Notes under the pieces: generated by a model
The model's database searches: none
The model's input: the letters and a program-made list of their open reading frames with translations, nothing else
Told to the model about the DNA's origin: nothing
Source of the DNA: a virus
IMG/VR virus record: IMGVR_UViG_3300044695_001206
Span: 1 to 64,000 of that record
Length of the DNA stretch: 64,000 bases
Reading direction: 5' to 3' (one strand)
Made by a program: the position numbers and the translations under genes
In this document: positions 14,736 through 22,612 of the stretch, piece after piece
Layout: the number at the start of each line of letters is the position of its first letter
Position numbering within the stretch: the stretch's first letter is position 1

Positions 14736-16427
14736 TTAGTGGGTTTCTGCCCAATTATTACCGATGCGATACTCAGCATCAATACGAATGTTAAGATTAA
14801 GCTGCTCACCAGCAGCCGTTGCAGCAGCAGTCACAGCCTTGCCAAACTCATCGGCAACAGACTTGGGACAGCTATACTGCAACTCGTCGTGGATATAAGC
14901 CAGCTGCTTGGCGTGTAACTGCGCCGCTGCTTTGCTAGCCTCAACCATCCAGTACTTCGATACGATGGCTCCTGAGCCTTGCAGGAGCGTATTCAGGGCA
15001 GCGTGTTCGCTGCGGACAGGAACACTCCTACCATCAGGAAGTCTAACCTTACCTGTCTTAATTGTTTCATATCGAACAGCGTCCTGTACTTTCGCAAGTG
15101 CAGGGATTTCTTTCTGGAACCGATCACGCAATTTACGGGCAGCATCAACAGAGCAGTCACATACCATAGCAATCTTCTTGTCGCCAGCCCCATAAAGGTA
15201 AGCGTAGATGAATGACTTGGCAAGCGAACGGCTAGACAAACCAGCAGCGTGTTGATTGTGTGTATGAATGTCACCAGTAAGTAGTACCTTAGCATACTCA
15301 CCATTGTCATACTTAGCCATGAAGTGGGCAAGCATGCGCAGTTCAAGACCAGACAAGTCAGCACCAACCAAAGTCTCGCCAACATCTGGAACCCATAATT
15401 CTCTTGCACGATGGTCGCCACTTACCTGAGCAATGTTAGGTTGGCTGTGGGTACAACGACCTGTAGCAGCACCTTGTGCATTAATACCACCGTGGATACG
15501 ATGATCTCTGCTAGCTGTTACACGGGTGTTCCAATCTTCAACCATACCCATAAGCTTAACAGTATTGAAGTACTCAGTTAGCTTCTTTGCTTCGGGATAT
15601 TCAAGAGTAGCAAGTACTGACTCGTCTACCTTTGGATTTCCCTTGTCTGTCAGGGGTGGCTTCCATCCATACTTTTCAGTTAGGCGGGATGCAATCTGCT
15701 GTCGGCTACCGGGATTGAAGGTTTCAATCTTATCTTTTAGTCTCTTGCCCGTCTTTTCGGAATGACGGATGATGATCTTATCAGGAAAGATCTCACGCAT
15801 TTCATCTTCAATACCAAGCTTCTCAAGCATAAGTTCTTGATACAACTTGTCTCCTGCATTACTGTCATAGTTAAATCCATGCTCTACTTGCTCCATTAGA
15901 ACTTCAGATACTCGGCTCTCAAAGCGAACCAATTCCTTGTTCTTAGTAATAAATTGTTTTTGGGCTTCATAGATAGCCATGCCTAGTCTGGCATCCTGCA
16001 AGCAGTAAGTACCCATCTCATCTGAGTACTGCGCCCATCCACCTGTATAATCCATCTTAGGGAACTTAAGATACTTGCCCCAAGAAGCCAGAGAGTTGTC
16101 ACCTAGCCGGTGATTGTTGATGTCTGGATGCATCAACTTGCTGATAACGAGCGTATCAACAATACATTTTGGTCGCGCCATCCCGTACAGTCTACGCATT
16201 ACGGGAAAATCGTAGCCCCAGATATTATGTCCGATAATTACGGGCATCTCACTGAGGTACTTGATCAGATCTTTCATCTGATGTTCTAGCCAAAGAATAG
16301 GTTCTTCGTCATTGACCTTGGTAGCGGCGCACAGAATTCGAGTAGCCTCTGTATAAGGCTTACCCTTGCTGTCAAGGATTAGTTCACCAAGTCCGTTACC
16401 TTCAATATCAAGGACGCATACCTTCAT
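14736..16427 (-). CDS. DNA polymerase I family A with 3'-5' exonuclease (T7 gp5-like)
   Basis: A 563-aa replicative polymerase, shorter than T7 gp5 (704 aa). Exonuclease motifs: DIEGNG (residues 7-12), GHNIWGYDFPV, and YCLQDARL, so proofreading should be active. Polymerase motifs: A, ADLSGLELR (about residue 355); B, RSLAKSFIYAYLYGA (about 399-413); C, HDELQ (about 510). The residue equivalent to E. coli Pol I F762 is Tyr, as in T7 and other fast lytic phages. The missing length lies between exo and polymerase cores, where T7 binds thioredoxin, so processivity may be achieved differently. It starts 1 bp before the primase-helicase stop. Confidence 0.95.
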   Translation of the reverse strand: MKVCVLDIEGNGLGELILDSKGKPYTEATRILCAATKVNDEEPILWLEHQMKDLIKYLSEMPVIIGHNIWGYDFPVMRRLYGMARPKCIVDTLVISKLMHPDINNHRLGDNSLASWGKYLKFPKMDYTGGWAQYSDEMGTYCLQDARLGMAIYEAQKQFITKNKELVRFESRVSEVLMEQVEHGFNYDSNAGDKLYQELMLEKLGIEDEMREIFPDKIIIRHSEKTGKRLKDKIETFNPGSRQQIASRLTEKYGWKPPLTDKGNPKVDESVLATLEYPEAKKLTEYFNTVKLMGMVEDWNTRVTASRDHRIHGGINAQGAATGRCTHSQPNIAQVSGDHRARELWVPDVGETLVGADLSGLELRMLAHFMAKYDNGEYAKVLLTGDIHTHNQHAAGLSSRSLAKSFIYAYLYGAGDKKIAMVCDCSVDAARKLRDRFQKEIPALAKVQDAVRYETIKTGKVRLPDGRSVPVRSEHAALNTLLQGSGAIVSKYWMVEASKAAAQLHAKQLAYIHDELQYSCPKSVADEFGKAVTAAATAAGEQLNLNIRIDAEYRIGNNWAETH

Positions 16428-18149
16428 TTAATTCTCCTCTGGTTCAAAGACAATAGATCCATCCTCTGCCATAGCAAAGCCAATCTCTTTCAAACGACCA
16501 GTAGTATGGTCATAGAATAGTGTTGCTGCAATACCAGCCCGACCTGTCAGGCGATTCTTGAGAACACGAACAATTGTAGTATTGGCAATCTTGTGGTCTG
16601 TGTTCTGGCGATCACGCTCAAGGGCAATGACTGTGTTAGGTACACTAGCCAAAGCACCGGAGCCACGCAGATCTTGCAAAGTAATTCGATCACCCTCTTC
16701 ATAAGCCTTCTCCGATTTCTTAAGCTGAGATACAATGTCAATATGAACACCAGTTCGGACAGCCAATGCTCTCAGTTCTTTCATAAGAGTGTCGATGATG
16801 ATTCGCTCTGAGCCACCACCCTCAACATCCTTATCATTCATACCCATTAGACCAGCGGCTGCTGCTGTAATATGATCTAGTACAATAACCTGAACACCAA
16901 GAGATACAGCCATGAACTCCATACGAGCAAGAAGATTCTGCATAGCGTTGTTGCCAAGATGATCGTAGATATAGAAGTTAGTTTCACTAAGCTTACGCTT
17001 AGCAGTATAATATTCCTCATCAGTTAGATCATCAATCATCTGCATATTGATAGGATTCTTACCCATCTGTACTCTCAGCTCATTCATCATGCGGCAAGCA
17101 CGGATAGCCCGGACAGGCTTGTTAAGCATCAGACTAATCATGTCATCCATTGTCTCCTGCGGAGATTCCTCAAGCATGATACAACCTACGCTACGACCCT
17201 CTGAAAGATGGTGCATCATAAGTTCACGGAGGATGGTAGACTTTCCTGAGCCAGTACCAGATGCCCATAGGCTAATCTCTCCACCACGCTGTCCAATTAG
17301 AAACTCTGATAGACCATCGTATGGAAAGGGATATACCTTACTGTTTGTCATAGTCTCTGATGCATCTACAATCTTAGAGATATGTAGGATCTCATCTGGA
17401 GAATACTGGTGGGCTTCCCAGATCGCAGACACAAGCTGCTTAGTCTGAGCATTAACAAGACACTCATTGGCATCCTTGTAAGGAAGCTTAGCAATCTTGC
17501 ACTTGCCCGGTGGCAGTAGTTCGGCAACCTCATTAGCTGCTTTGATACCCGGCTCATCCATGTCAAAACACAGAACAACTTCTGAATAAGAGTTAACAAA
17601 CTCTAGGTTATCACGGATAGACTTAGCTGCTGACTGCGCTCCATTTGGGATGGAGACTACAGGCCAAGTACCACCAAGAACTTGATTGACAGTCATGCAG
17701 TCAATCTCACCCTCAGTAATAACAAGACGCTTGCCACCATTCTTCCATAGGTTCTGTCCAAAAAGCTCAGCACCCTTTGCTGATCCCTTCCAAGCAAACT
17801 GCTTATTAGGACCACGAAGATGCTGACCAATTAGCTCACCATTATTATAGTAGTTAGCAATCTGAACTTCCTTGCCATTTACCTTGGCTACCTGATAGCC
17901 ATATAGTCGGCAAGTCTTTTCCGTAATACCGCGATCCTCAAGATCAATGTAAGAACCAGTGAGAGTCTTAAACTCTTTTGGTTGAATCGTAGCAATGTCA
18001 TCAGTCATCTCTTTTCCTTTTGTATTACGGTGATAACTACACTTGAAACAATACACATGGTCATCATAGACCGCGAGATTATCTCCGCTGCGGTCTTCAC
18101 CATTAGATGCGCAGCGTGGACATTCGGTTTTCTTTTGGAACAGACTCAT
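16428..18149 (-). CDS. DNA primase-helicase (T7 gp4-like)
   Basis: A 573-aa bifunctional enzyme. The N-terminal zinc ribbon uses C10, C13, C34 and C37. The Toprim primase core has VITEGEIDCMT and VVLCFDMDEPG. The DnaB/RecA-like helicase follows, with Walker A GTGSGKST near residues 296-304, Walker B VIVLDH, and a DLRGSGAL arginine-finger region. The ring helicase unwinds DNA ahead of the polymerase and primes lagging-strand synthesis. It ends where the polymerase begins, a strong functional pair. Confidence 0.95.
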   Translation of the reverse strand: MSLFQKKTECPRCASNGEDRSGDNLAVYDDHVYCFKCSYHRNTKGKEMTDDIATIQPKEFKTLTGSYIDLEDRGITEKTCRLYGYQVAKVNGKEVQIANYYNNGELIGQHLRGPNKQFAWKGSAKGAELFGQNLWKNGGKRLVITEGEIDCMTVNQVLGGTWPVVSIPNGAQSAAKSIRDNLEFVNSYSEVVLCFDMDEPGIKAANEVAELLPPGKCKIAKLPYKDANECLVNAQTKQLVSAIWEAHQYSPDEILHISKIVDASETMTNSKVYPFPYDGLSEFLIGQRGGEISLWASGTGSGKSTILRELMMHHLSEGRSVGCIMLEESPQETMDDMISLMLNKPVRAIRACRMMNELRVQMGKNPINMQMIDDLTDEEYYTAKRKLSETNFYIYDHLGNNAMQNLLARMEFMAVSLGVQVIVLDHITAAAAGLMGMNDKDVEGGGSERIIIDTLMKELRALAVRTGVHIDIVSQLKKSEKAYEEGDRITLQDLRGSGALASVPNTVIALERDRQNTDHKIANTTIVRVLKNRLTGRAGIAATLFYDHTTGRLKEIGFAMAEDGSIVFEPEEN

Positions 18150-18160
18150 TCATTTATACC

Positions 18161-18469
18161 TCACCACTCACGCATATCATCGCTATAACAGATATCGTTG
18201 CTTACCTTAATAGTACGAACAATCTTAAGAAGTAGTTCACGCGAAATACTAAAAGAAACAACAGGCTCATCTTTATCACTACGCAACCCATTTCTATCTT
18301 GTGGAGTTTCGTAAATAGCAAAGAAAGCATTGTCCTTATTCTTAGAAAATTCAATTTCCATATAATGATTTGGTGAGGTGTAACAATCTCCACCAACGAT
18401 AATTTCTGGACCACCGCCAACTGGAAAGTTCATCTGTAACCATTCATCTGTCTCTATGTTATCCATCAT
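18161..18469 (-). CDS. Hypothetical protein
   Basis: A 102-aa protein from MMDNIETDEW, with its ATG overlapping the upstream TGA (ATGA) and AAAGGAAAAG ahead. It has an all-beta looking core (MEIEFSKNKDNAFFAIYET) and a C-terminal helix (SRELLLKIVRTIK). No family recognised. It lies just before the primase-helicase. Confidence 0.65.
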   Translation of the reverse strand: MMDNIETDEWLQMNFPVGGGPEIIVGGDCYTSPNHYMEIEFSKNKDNAFFAIYETPQDRNGLRSDKDEPVVSFSISRELLLKIVRTIKVSNDICYSDDMREW

Positions 18470-18690
18470 TCGTCTTTTCCTTTGCCCCAACCTAATTCGT
18501 TGGGATATGAGTTCTTAATAGACTTGAATATACCAACAATCTCATTTCTTAGATTGTCACGCTGTTCAACCAGTTTATCATACTTTGCTTGAGTCGCTGT
18601 ACCATCTGTCTCAATACGACCAATCTTATAGCTAAGTATTGCAAGATCGTAGACCATCTCTTCAAGTTCATTTAATGTTTTTGTTTTCAT
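18466..18690 (-). CDS. Hypothetical coiled-coil protein
   Basis: A 74-aa, largely helical protein (LNELEEMVYDLAILSYKI, then LVEQRDNLRNEIVGIF) that could dimerise as a coiled coil. It is coupled through ATGA overlaps to the membrane peptide gene upstream and the 102-aa gene downstream. Function unknown. Confidence 0.65.
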   Translation of the reverse strand: MKTKTLNELEEMVYDLAILSYKIGRIETDGTATQAKYDKLVEQRDNLRNEIVGIFKSIKNSYPNELGWGKGKDE

Positions 18691-18788
18691 CGTTTCTTCT
18701 TGTCTAACAACATAACAATACCATCAACCAATTGTCCAGTAAAAAGTCCTAGTAGGTAGACAAAAAGAATAAGAAGTGTTCCTATCAT
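18687..18788 (-). CDS. 33-aa single-pass membrane peptide
   Basis: A short ORF MIGTLLILFVYLLGLFTGQ followed by LVDGIVMLL and a KKKR end: one or two hydrophobic stretches with positive residues at the C-terminus. AGGAG lies 11 nt ahead and the stop overlaps the next start (ATGA). Similar micro-membrane proteins occur elsewhere in this genome. Role unknown. Confidence 0.55.
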   Translation of the reverse strand: MIGTLLILFVYLLGLFTGQLVDGIVMLLDKKKR

Positions 18789-18828
18789 AGTAATCCATTC
18801 TCCTGATCGAAGTTTACAAGTCTATCCA

Positions 18829-19173
18829 TTAACAACAATCTTCAGTCTGACACCCAAGATAAGTAATACGGAATGGACTATTCTTATAAGTGTTGATAAG
18901 ATACTGCATCTGTTCTTTTGTGCATCTAAAGAAAGTGAGATCTCTTTCGTAAGTCATAAAATTATATCCAGTGCTGGGTTCAAGAAGCTTAAACTTCTTG
19001 AAAGCACTAGCGCGCTTCTTATTTTTACCGTAGGTACAAGCTTCTCCCATGATCCAATCAACAGGGTCATTAATATCTTGTTCGTTGTTCAACTTAAAAG
19101 ATATACAAAGATCGTAGTAAACAAAGGGAATCTTAAACTTTTTAACAAACTTTTCATTTGACTTAATAAGCAT
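18829..19173 (-). CDS. Hypothetical protein
   Basis: A 114-aa protein with a basic centre (YGKNKKRASAFKKFK) and five Cys, two at the extreme C-terminus (EDCC). It starts adjacent to the previous stop. No family recognised. The 40 bp after it are empty. Confidence 0.65.
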   Translation of the reverse strand: MLIKSNEKFVKKFKIPFVYYDLCISFKLNNEQDINDPVDWIMGEACTYGKNKKRASAFKKFKLLEPSTGYNFMTYERDLTFFRCTKEQMQYLINTYKNSPFRITYLGCQTEDCC

Positions 19174-19410
19174 TTAATAAATACTCCTGTTAGCGGTGTG
19201 ATATTCAGCGGCTACAAAGTATACGCCATGAATAAAATGATCCAAGAAACCAATAGTGGTACGAAGATAAGCAAGATCTTCATCACTAGAGAGCAGGGAA
19301 TCAGAGTAGATCTTCCAAAGAAGATCACGCTGCTTCTGCATATAGGCAAGATCACAAGGGGCTTGGATAACACAGCGATCTCGATTGTTAGGATCAATAC
19401 CGAAGTTCAT
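19174..19410 (-). CDS. Hypothetical protein
   Basis: A 78-aa protein. I prefer the second ATG (MNFGIDPNN), which forms an ATGA overlap with the upstream stop and has GGAGA six bases ahead; the first ATG would add METT. The core is helical (AYMQKQRDLLWKIYSDSLL). No family recognised. Confidence 0.6.
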   Translation of the reverse strand: MNFGIDPNNRDRCVIQAPCDLAYMQKQRDLLWKIYSDSLLSSDEDLAYLRTTIGFLDHFIHGVYFVAAEYHTANRSIY

Positions 19411-19835
19411 AGTTGTCTCCATTGTTCTTCAATAATGTTTGCAATTTCTTCAAAGGTAAAGTCGTGGCCGTACTCACCATCGTTCATGCTGGTAAGCAAG
19501 CAAGTTTGTTCATCTCTAAAGTATGATGTATCACGACTAGGAATAGGCTTGTCATACTTAAACTCTCCATTGTCATCATTGATACCAGCCCACATACGAA
19601 CATCTCTGGGTAAAGTACCAGTAATTCTATCAAAAGCTGTAACAATTGAAGAATCACTAAGCATACGCTGTTCGCAATAAGAATCTCTATTGTTGTTTTC
19701 TTGCACATACAAGTCGCAAAGAACACCAAGGCAGCAATAGGTGTTAGTATCTTGGTTATGCAGTACACCCTTGCCTTGTTGATACTCTCCACTACGCAAG
19801 GCAGCAACCCACTTTTCAGCAATCAATTGATCCAT
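19407..19835 (-). CDS. Conserved phage/plasmid hypothetical (KWVAALRSGEY-CCLGVLCDL family)
   Basis: A 142-aa protein with KWVAALRSGEYQQGKG at the start, YCCLGVLCDL near residue 35 and a C-terminal TFEEIANIIEE helix. This small domain is widespread in phages and mobile elements and is usually unannotated; the adjacent CC pair is conserved. Length is normal. Function unknown. Confidence 0.8.
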   Translation of the reverse strand: MDQLIAEKWVAALRSGEYQQGKGVLHNQDTNTYCCLGVLCDLYVQENNNRDSYCEQRMLSDSSIVTAFDRITGTLPRDVRMWAGINDDNGEFKYDKPIPSRDTSYFRDEQTCLLTSMNDGEYGHDFTFEEIANIIEEQWRQL

Positions 19836-19846
19836 AGTTTTCCTTT

Positions 19847-20206
19847 TTATTGAATATCATTTACAATTTTACCTTCTTCATTAGAGTAAATGATTCTATC
19901 AAATACATGAGAACACCAAGGCATACAAAACTTACATGGTTTAGACATGCCCAACCTACCTGTCTTGCTAAACCGGAAGTTATAAAGAACCAGTTTATCT
20001 TGTGGTATCTTTATCTTTCGGAAGGCATCCAGTTCAGAGTGTAGATATGGGTACATGTAGCCATACTCAGCAGTCTTGGGATGAGTCTTCCAGTTATTAG
20101 TTCCAACAGCAAGCAGTCTATTCTTTCTAACGATCAGCGAGATATGCGCCCTGTCTCTATCGACAGTCGATGCAATATGCTTAGCTAGTTCAATCCAATG
20201 TTCCAT
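19847..20206 (-). CDS. Cytidine/dCMP deaminase-fold protein
   Basis: A 119-aa protein started at MEHWIELAK, with GGAAGG ahead and a 17-bp overlap with thyX. The zinc site is visible as H56-S-E58 and P90-C91-KF-C94, the HxE and PCxxC signatures of the deaminase superfamily. Next to thyX the natural role would be making dUMP or a related nucleotide for thymidylate synthesis. The HSE variant and small size differ from classical dCMP deaminase, so the substrate is open. Confidence 0.75.
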   Translation of the reverse strand: MEHWIELAKHIASTVDRDRAHISLIVRKNRLLAVGTNNWKTHPKTAEYGYMYPYLHSELDAFRKIKIPQDKLVLYNFRFSKTGRLGMSKPCKFCMPWCSHVFDRIIYSNEEGKIVNDIQ

Positions 20207-20846
20207 TAAGAGCCTTCCAAGATATCGGGAATGCTTTGGCACATGCGTCATTGAGACACATAGCAACCTGTCGGCATTCATTCTGAGCGTGAGCATCAAG
20301 CCGTAGCTGGCACACACGGGCAAAGCCGTATAGAGAACCCGTCCAGTACCACTCGGTCATCATAGACTGAGGAAGCACGGCACGGGCTTGCTCCGGGCAT
20401 ACACCGTTGGCAAGCATCATGCTATAGGTCAGCATGCAGTAACGCATAGCATCCTCAAAGACATCTTGAGACTCAAGAGGATCATCGACAAGATCATCCA
20501 TAGATCCCTGCTTCTTGTTATCAGCTTTCTTTCTCCAATTACCATCTGGATTCCAGAAGGTGGGATCATAGTCAACATAGCGGCGGCTTACTTCATTCCA
20601 AGCAAACCCGACCTGATGCTTCTGCAACTGTCGGGCAACAAAGATAGGAGCCTTAATTCTAAATTGTAGAGTACAGTGTGCAAAAGGACTCCAGTGATTG
20701 TGCTTTGCCAAGTACTTAATAAGCTTACTGTTCTGATCTTCTGTGTAGTTGGTAGCTTCTTTACTGAACGACACTCTAGCAGCATCAACAACCGTGTTGT
20801 CTGTTCCCATCTTGTCGATCAACTCAACTGAAATCTTTTCGTACAT
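20190..20846 (-). CDS. thyX: FAD-dependent thymidylate synthase
   Basis: A 218-aa flavoenzyme converting dUMP to dTMP with methylene-tetrahydrofolate. The signature appears as RQLQKHQVGFAWNEVSRRY: the usual RHR core reads KHQ, a variant I know from phage and plasmid ThyX, while the nucleophilic Ser and the RRY end are kept. Other blocks: HWSPFAHCTLQF and QARAVLPQSMMTEWYWTGS. It restores dTMP during fast AT-rich DNA synthesis. An AAAAGGAG site precedes the ATG, overlapping the U tract of the rusA terminator. Confidence 0.94.
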   Translation of the reverse strand: MYEKISVELIDKMGTDNTVVDAARVSFSKEATNYTEDQNSKLIKYLAKHNHWSPFAHCTLQFRIKAPIFVARQLQKHQVGFAWNEVSRRYVDYDPTFWNPDGNWRKKADNKKQGSMDDLVDDPLESQDVFEDAMRYCMLTYSMMLANGVCPEQARAVLPQSMMTEWYWTGSLYGFARVCQLRLDAHAQNECRQVAMCLNDACAKAFPISWKALNGTLD

Positions 20847-20858
20847 AATTCTCCTTTT

Positions 20859-20892
20859 GAAAAAAGGAAAGGGGATTTCTCCCCAATCCTTT
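20859..20892 (-). terminator. Intrinsic terminator between rusA and thyX
   Basis: Minus-strand hairpin: AAAGGA pairs with TCCTTT, and GGGG pairs with CCCC after a 2-nt internal bulge, loop AGAAAT, followed by a T run. It begins at the rusA stop. The thyX ribosome site lies right after it. It probably attenuates transcription into thyX. Confidence 0.7.
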
Positions 20893-21263
20893 TAGGTATT
20901 TACTTCTAAAGTGAAGTAACCGTCTTCACCTTTGTCAGCCCACTGCTTGGATACATGAAGGGAAGTTATCTGGGAGTCATCCTTCCAAATTTTTCCGTTC
21001 ATAGTATCCAGAACAGCCTTGGCAAAGTTGTCAATATCTGCCTTCGGCCATTCCCTCTCAGTAGTTTTTGGACGCTTTACATATAACTCAATACTCACTG
21101 CTAGTTCTGTGTCAATAGGTTCAAAGTCTTTACCGATGGTTTCCCATACAATCTCTGATGCCTTCTCCCTGAACTCCTTGTAAGTACCTGTATAGTAAGC
21201 ACCCCATTTACCAACCCGTGGTCTTGATGCAGCCACGGGATTGATATTAAACTTCCAGTTCAA
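20892..21263 (-). CDS. rusA: RusA-type Holliday junction resolvase
   Basis: A 123-aa protein with the RusA pattern: a basic N-terminal segment (PVAASRPRVGKWG), then PKADIDNFAKAVLDTMNG and WKDDSQI, holding the catalytic Asp residues. It resolves four-way junctions in replicating concatemers. T7 uses the unrelated endonuclease I (gp3) at this genome position, so this is a functional replacement. It starts 1 bp after the SSB stop. Confidence 0.93.
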   Translation of the reverse strand: MNWKFNINPVAASRPRVGKWGAYYTGTYKEFREKASEIVWETIGKDFEPIDTELAVSIELYVKRPKTTEREWPKADIDNFAKAVLDTMNGKIWKDDSQITSLHVSKQWADKGEDGYFTLEVNT

Positions 21264-21800
21264 TTAGAATGGAAGGTCTTCGTCCTCAGTCTCTTCAACT
21301 TCGGGCGCAGACTTTGTAGTGGCTGCACCAACATATCCACCATCGACAGCACTAAAGCCACCGCCAGTAGATCCGGTCATATTGTTGGCATTCTTCTCCA
21401 CAATCTGAATACCATTAAGGTAAACAGATAGGCTGTTATCACGGGCGACAACAGCGGGAGCAAGCTTCAAGCGAACCTTGTCACCGCCAAAAGGAACTGC
21501 ATCAGTTTCCTGTGCAGCAGAATCTACGCAAGGGAATTTACCCTGCTCGACATACATTCGGCTCTTTGCCTTGAATGTCTTGACTCCATCCTTCTCCATG
21601 ATACCATTGATCTTCTTAGCACCAGACTGCTTGAGCAACTCAGCGAGCTTCTTCTCAAGAGTCTTGTCAAGAAGAATCGTAATGTTATGGTTAGCCGAAG
21701 CTTCACCAAAAGCCGTATCTGGCTTAAGAAGATTGCTCCACTTAACTTCAACAACCTCAGTCACAAACTGAGGCATCTTCTTCATCTTCTTATTAACCAT
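21264..21800 (-). CDS. Single-stranded DNA-binding protein (T7 gp2.5-like)
   Basis: A 178-aa protein. An OB-fold-like core (KWSNLLKPDTAFGEA, then VRLKLAPAVVARDNS and VYLNGIQIVEK) is followed by a Gly-rich linker and a very acidic tail ending EDEDLPF. The acidic tail with terminal aromatic residue is the protein-interaction arm of gp2.5 and other SSBs, contacting polymerase and helicase. It overlaps the previous ORF by 8 bp. Confidence 0.85.
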   Translation of the reverse strand: MVNKKMKKMPQFVTEVVEVKWSNLLKPDTAFGEASANHNITILLDKTLEKKLAELLKQSGAKKINGIMEKDGVKTFKAKSRMYVEQGKFPCVDSAAQETDAVPFGGDKVRLKLAPAVVARDNSLSVYLNGIQIVEKNANNMTGSTGGGFSAVDGGYVGAATTKSAPEVEETEDEDLPF

Positions 21801-21999
21801 TAGTGGTCTTGTCCTTATTCATTTCGCTAGTGATCTGATTCACTTGCATGTTTAGGTCGTTAACAATAGCACTCAGACCGGAAGCAAGTCCGCTGAGATA
21901 CGCAACTACGCTATCACTACGGATAGCAGGAACCATTTCCTGTGCGGGAGTGGTAACTTCAGTAACAACTCCATCAATCATTTCAGTTTCAGTGTTCAT
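21793..21999 (-). CDS. Hypothetical protein, first gene after a phage promoter
   Basis: A 68-aa protein from MNTETEMIDG, chosen because AAAGGAG precedes it; the longer reading crosses the promoter. The C-terminal half is a heptad-like helix (LSGLASGLSAIVNDLNMQVNQI). Its place as leader gene before SSB suggests a replication-associated role, but I recognise no family. Confidence 0.65.
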   Translation of the reverse strand: MNTETEMIDGVVTEVTTPAQEMVPAIRSDSVVAYLSGLASGLSAIVNDLNMQVNQITSEMNKDKTTNG

Positions 22000-22030
22000 A
22001 ATTTTTCTCCTTTCTGATATACAGTATATC

Positions 22031-22048
22031 TGTAGCCCCAACCATTGG
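22031..22048 (-). promoter_or_regulatory. Candidate phage RNA polymerase promoter 2
   Basis: The minus strand reads CCAATGGTTGGGGCTACA, directly followed by a perfect GATATAC-T-GTATATC palindrome (22016-22030) that would fold at the 5' end of the transcript, then the ribosome site of the next gene. The same promoter-plus-GATATAC layout occurs at 34768-34807. It would drive the replication and nucleotide block. Confidence 0.75.
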
Positions 22049-22051
22049 AAC

Positions 22052-22612
22052 TCAGAGTTTTATCAATCTAAACGAATCATTCTTATTTGCCCAAGCAAGC
22101 GACCAAGCAGGAAGTCTTGCCATTATTAGTAATGCAACCTCTGTTCCCGGTACTACTGCTAGGATTTCGCAAACAACAGCTGAATACATAGCAGCGTTTG
22201 GGAATAACTTTAAATTGTTATCAGCCAACCATTGTGTAATCTCTGTAATACGAGCATCGTGCTGTGGGTAAAACTCTTTAATATGTGCTGCTACTTTTTC
22301 CCACTTAGGATCAATAGAATCTTTATAAAAGGAATTACCAAAACCGGGAATAAACATTTTAGCTAAAACTGCAGTATCAATAAACTCTTTAGTCCATGTT
22401 AGATACACCGTTCTAGCTTCACTAATAGGAGCATGATGACCACCAAGTGTCATAATAGCTGCAGCTAATCCATTCTCAAGACGGCCTGTTGTTAGTCCTG
22501 CATTTAGCAGGGAATGCAAACTTGCATTTTCGTTTTGAATAGCGGACTCTTCATGCGCTTCTATAAATAAAGAGTATAAGAGTGGGTCATAGTTATTTAT
22601 CAAACTCAACAT
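22052..22612 (-). CDS. Citrate-synthase-like protein, catalytically degenerate
   Basis: A 186-aa protein whose motif order is that of the citrate synthase / citryl-CoA lyase large domain: NGLAAAIMTLGGHHAPISEA (residues 47-66), IPGFGNSFYKDSIDPK (88-103), LFPNAAMYSAVV (136-147) and IMARLPAWSLAW (163-174). Of the catalytic triad H264/H305/D362 (E. coli), only the first His is kept (H60); the second is N93 in PGFGN and the Asp is A141 in PNAAMYS. Substrate-binding R is kept but the GWIAHW motif is lost. Half the normal size. Ordinary catalysis is unlikely; a CoA- or acid-binding regulatory role is possible. Confidence 0.8.
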   Translation of the reverse strand: MLSLINNYDPLLYSLFIEAHEESAIQNENASLHSLLNAGLTTGRLENGLAAAIMTLGGHHAPISEARTVYLTWTKEFIDTAVLAKMFIPGFGNSFYKDSIDPKWEKVAAHIKEFYPQHDARITEITQWLADNNLKLFPNAAMYSAVVCEILAVVPGTEVALLIMARLPAWSLAWANKNDSFRLIKL

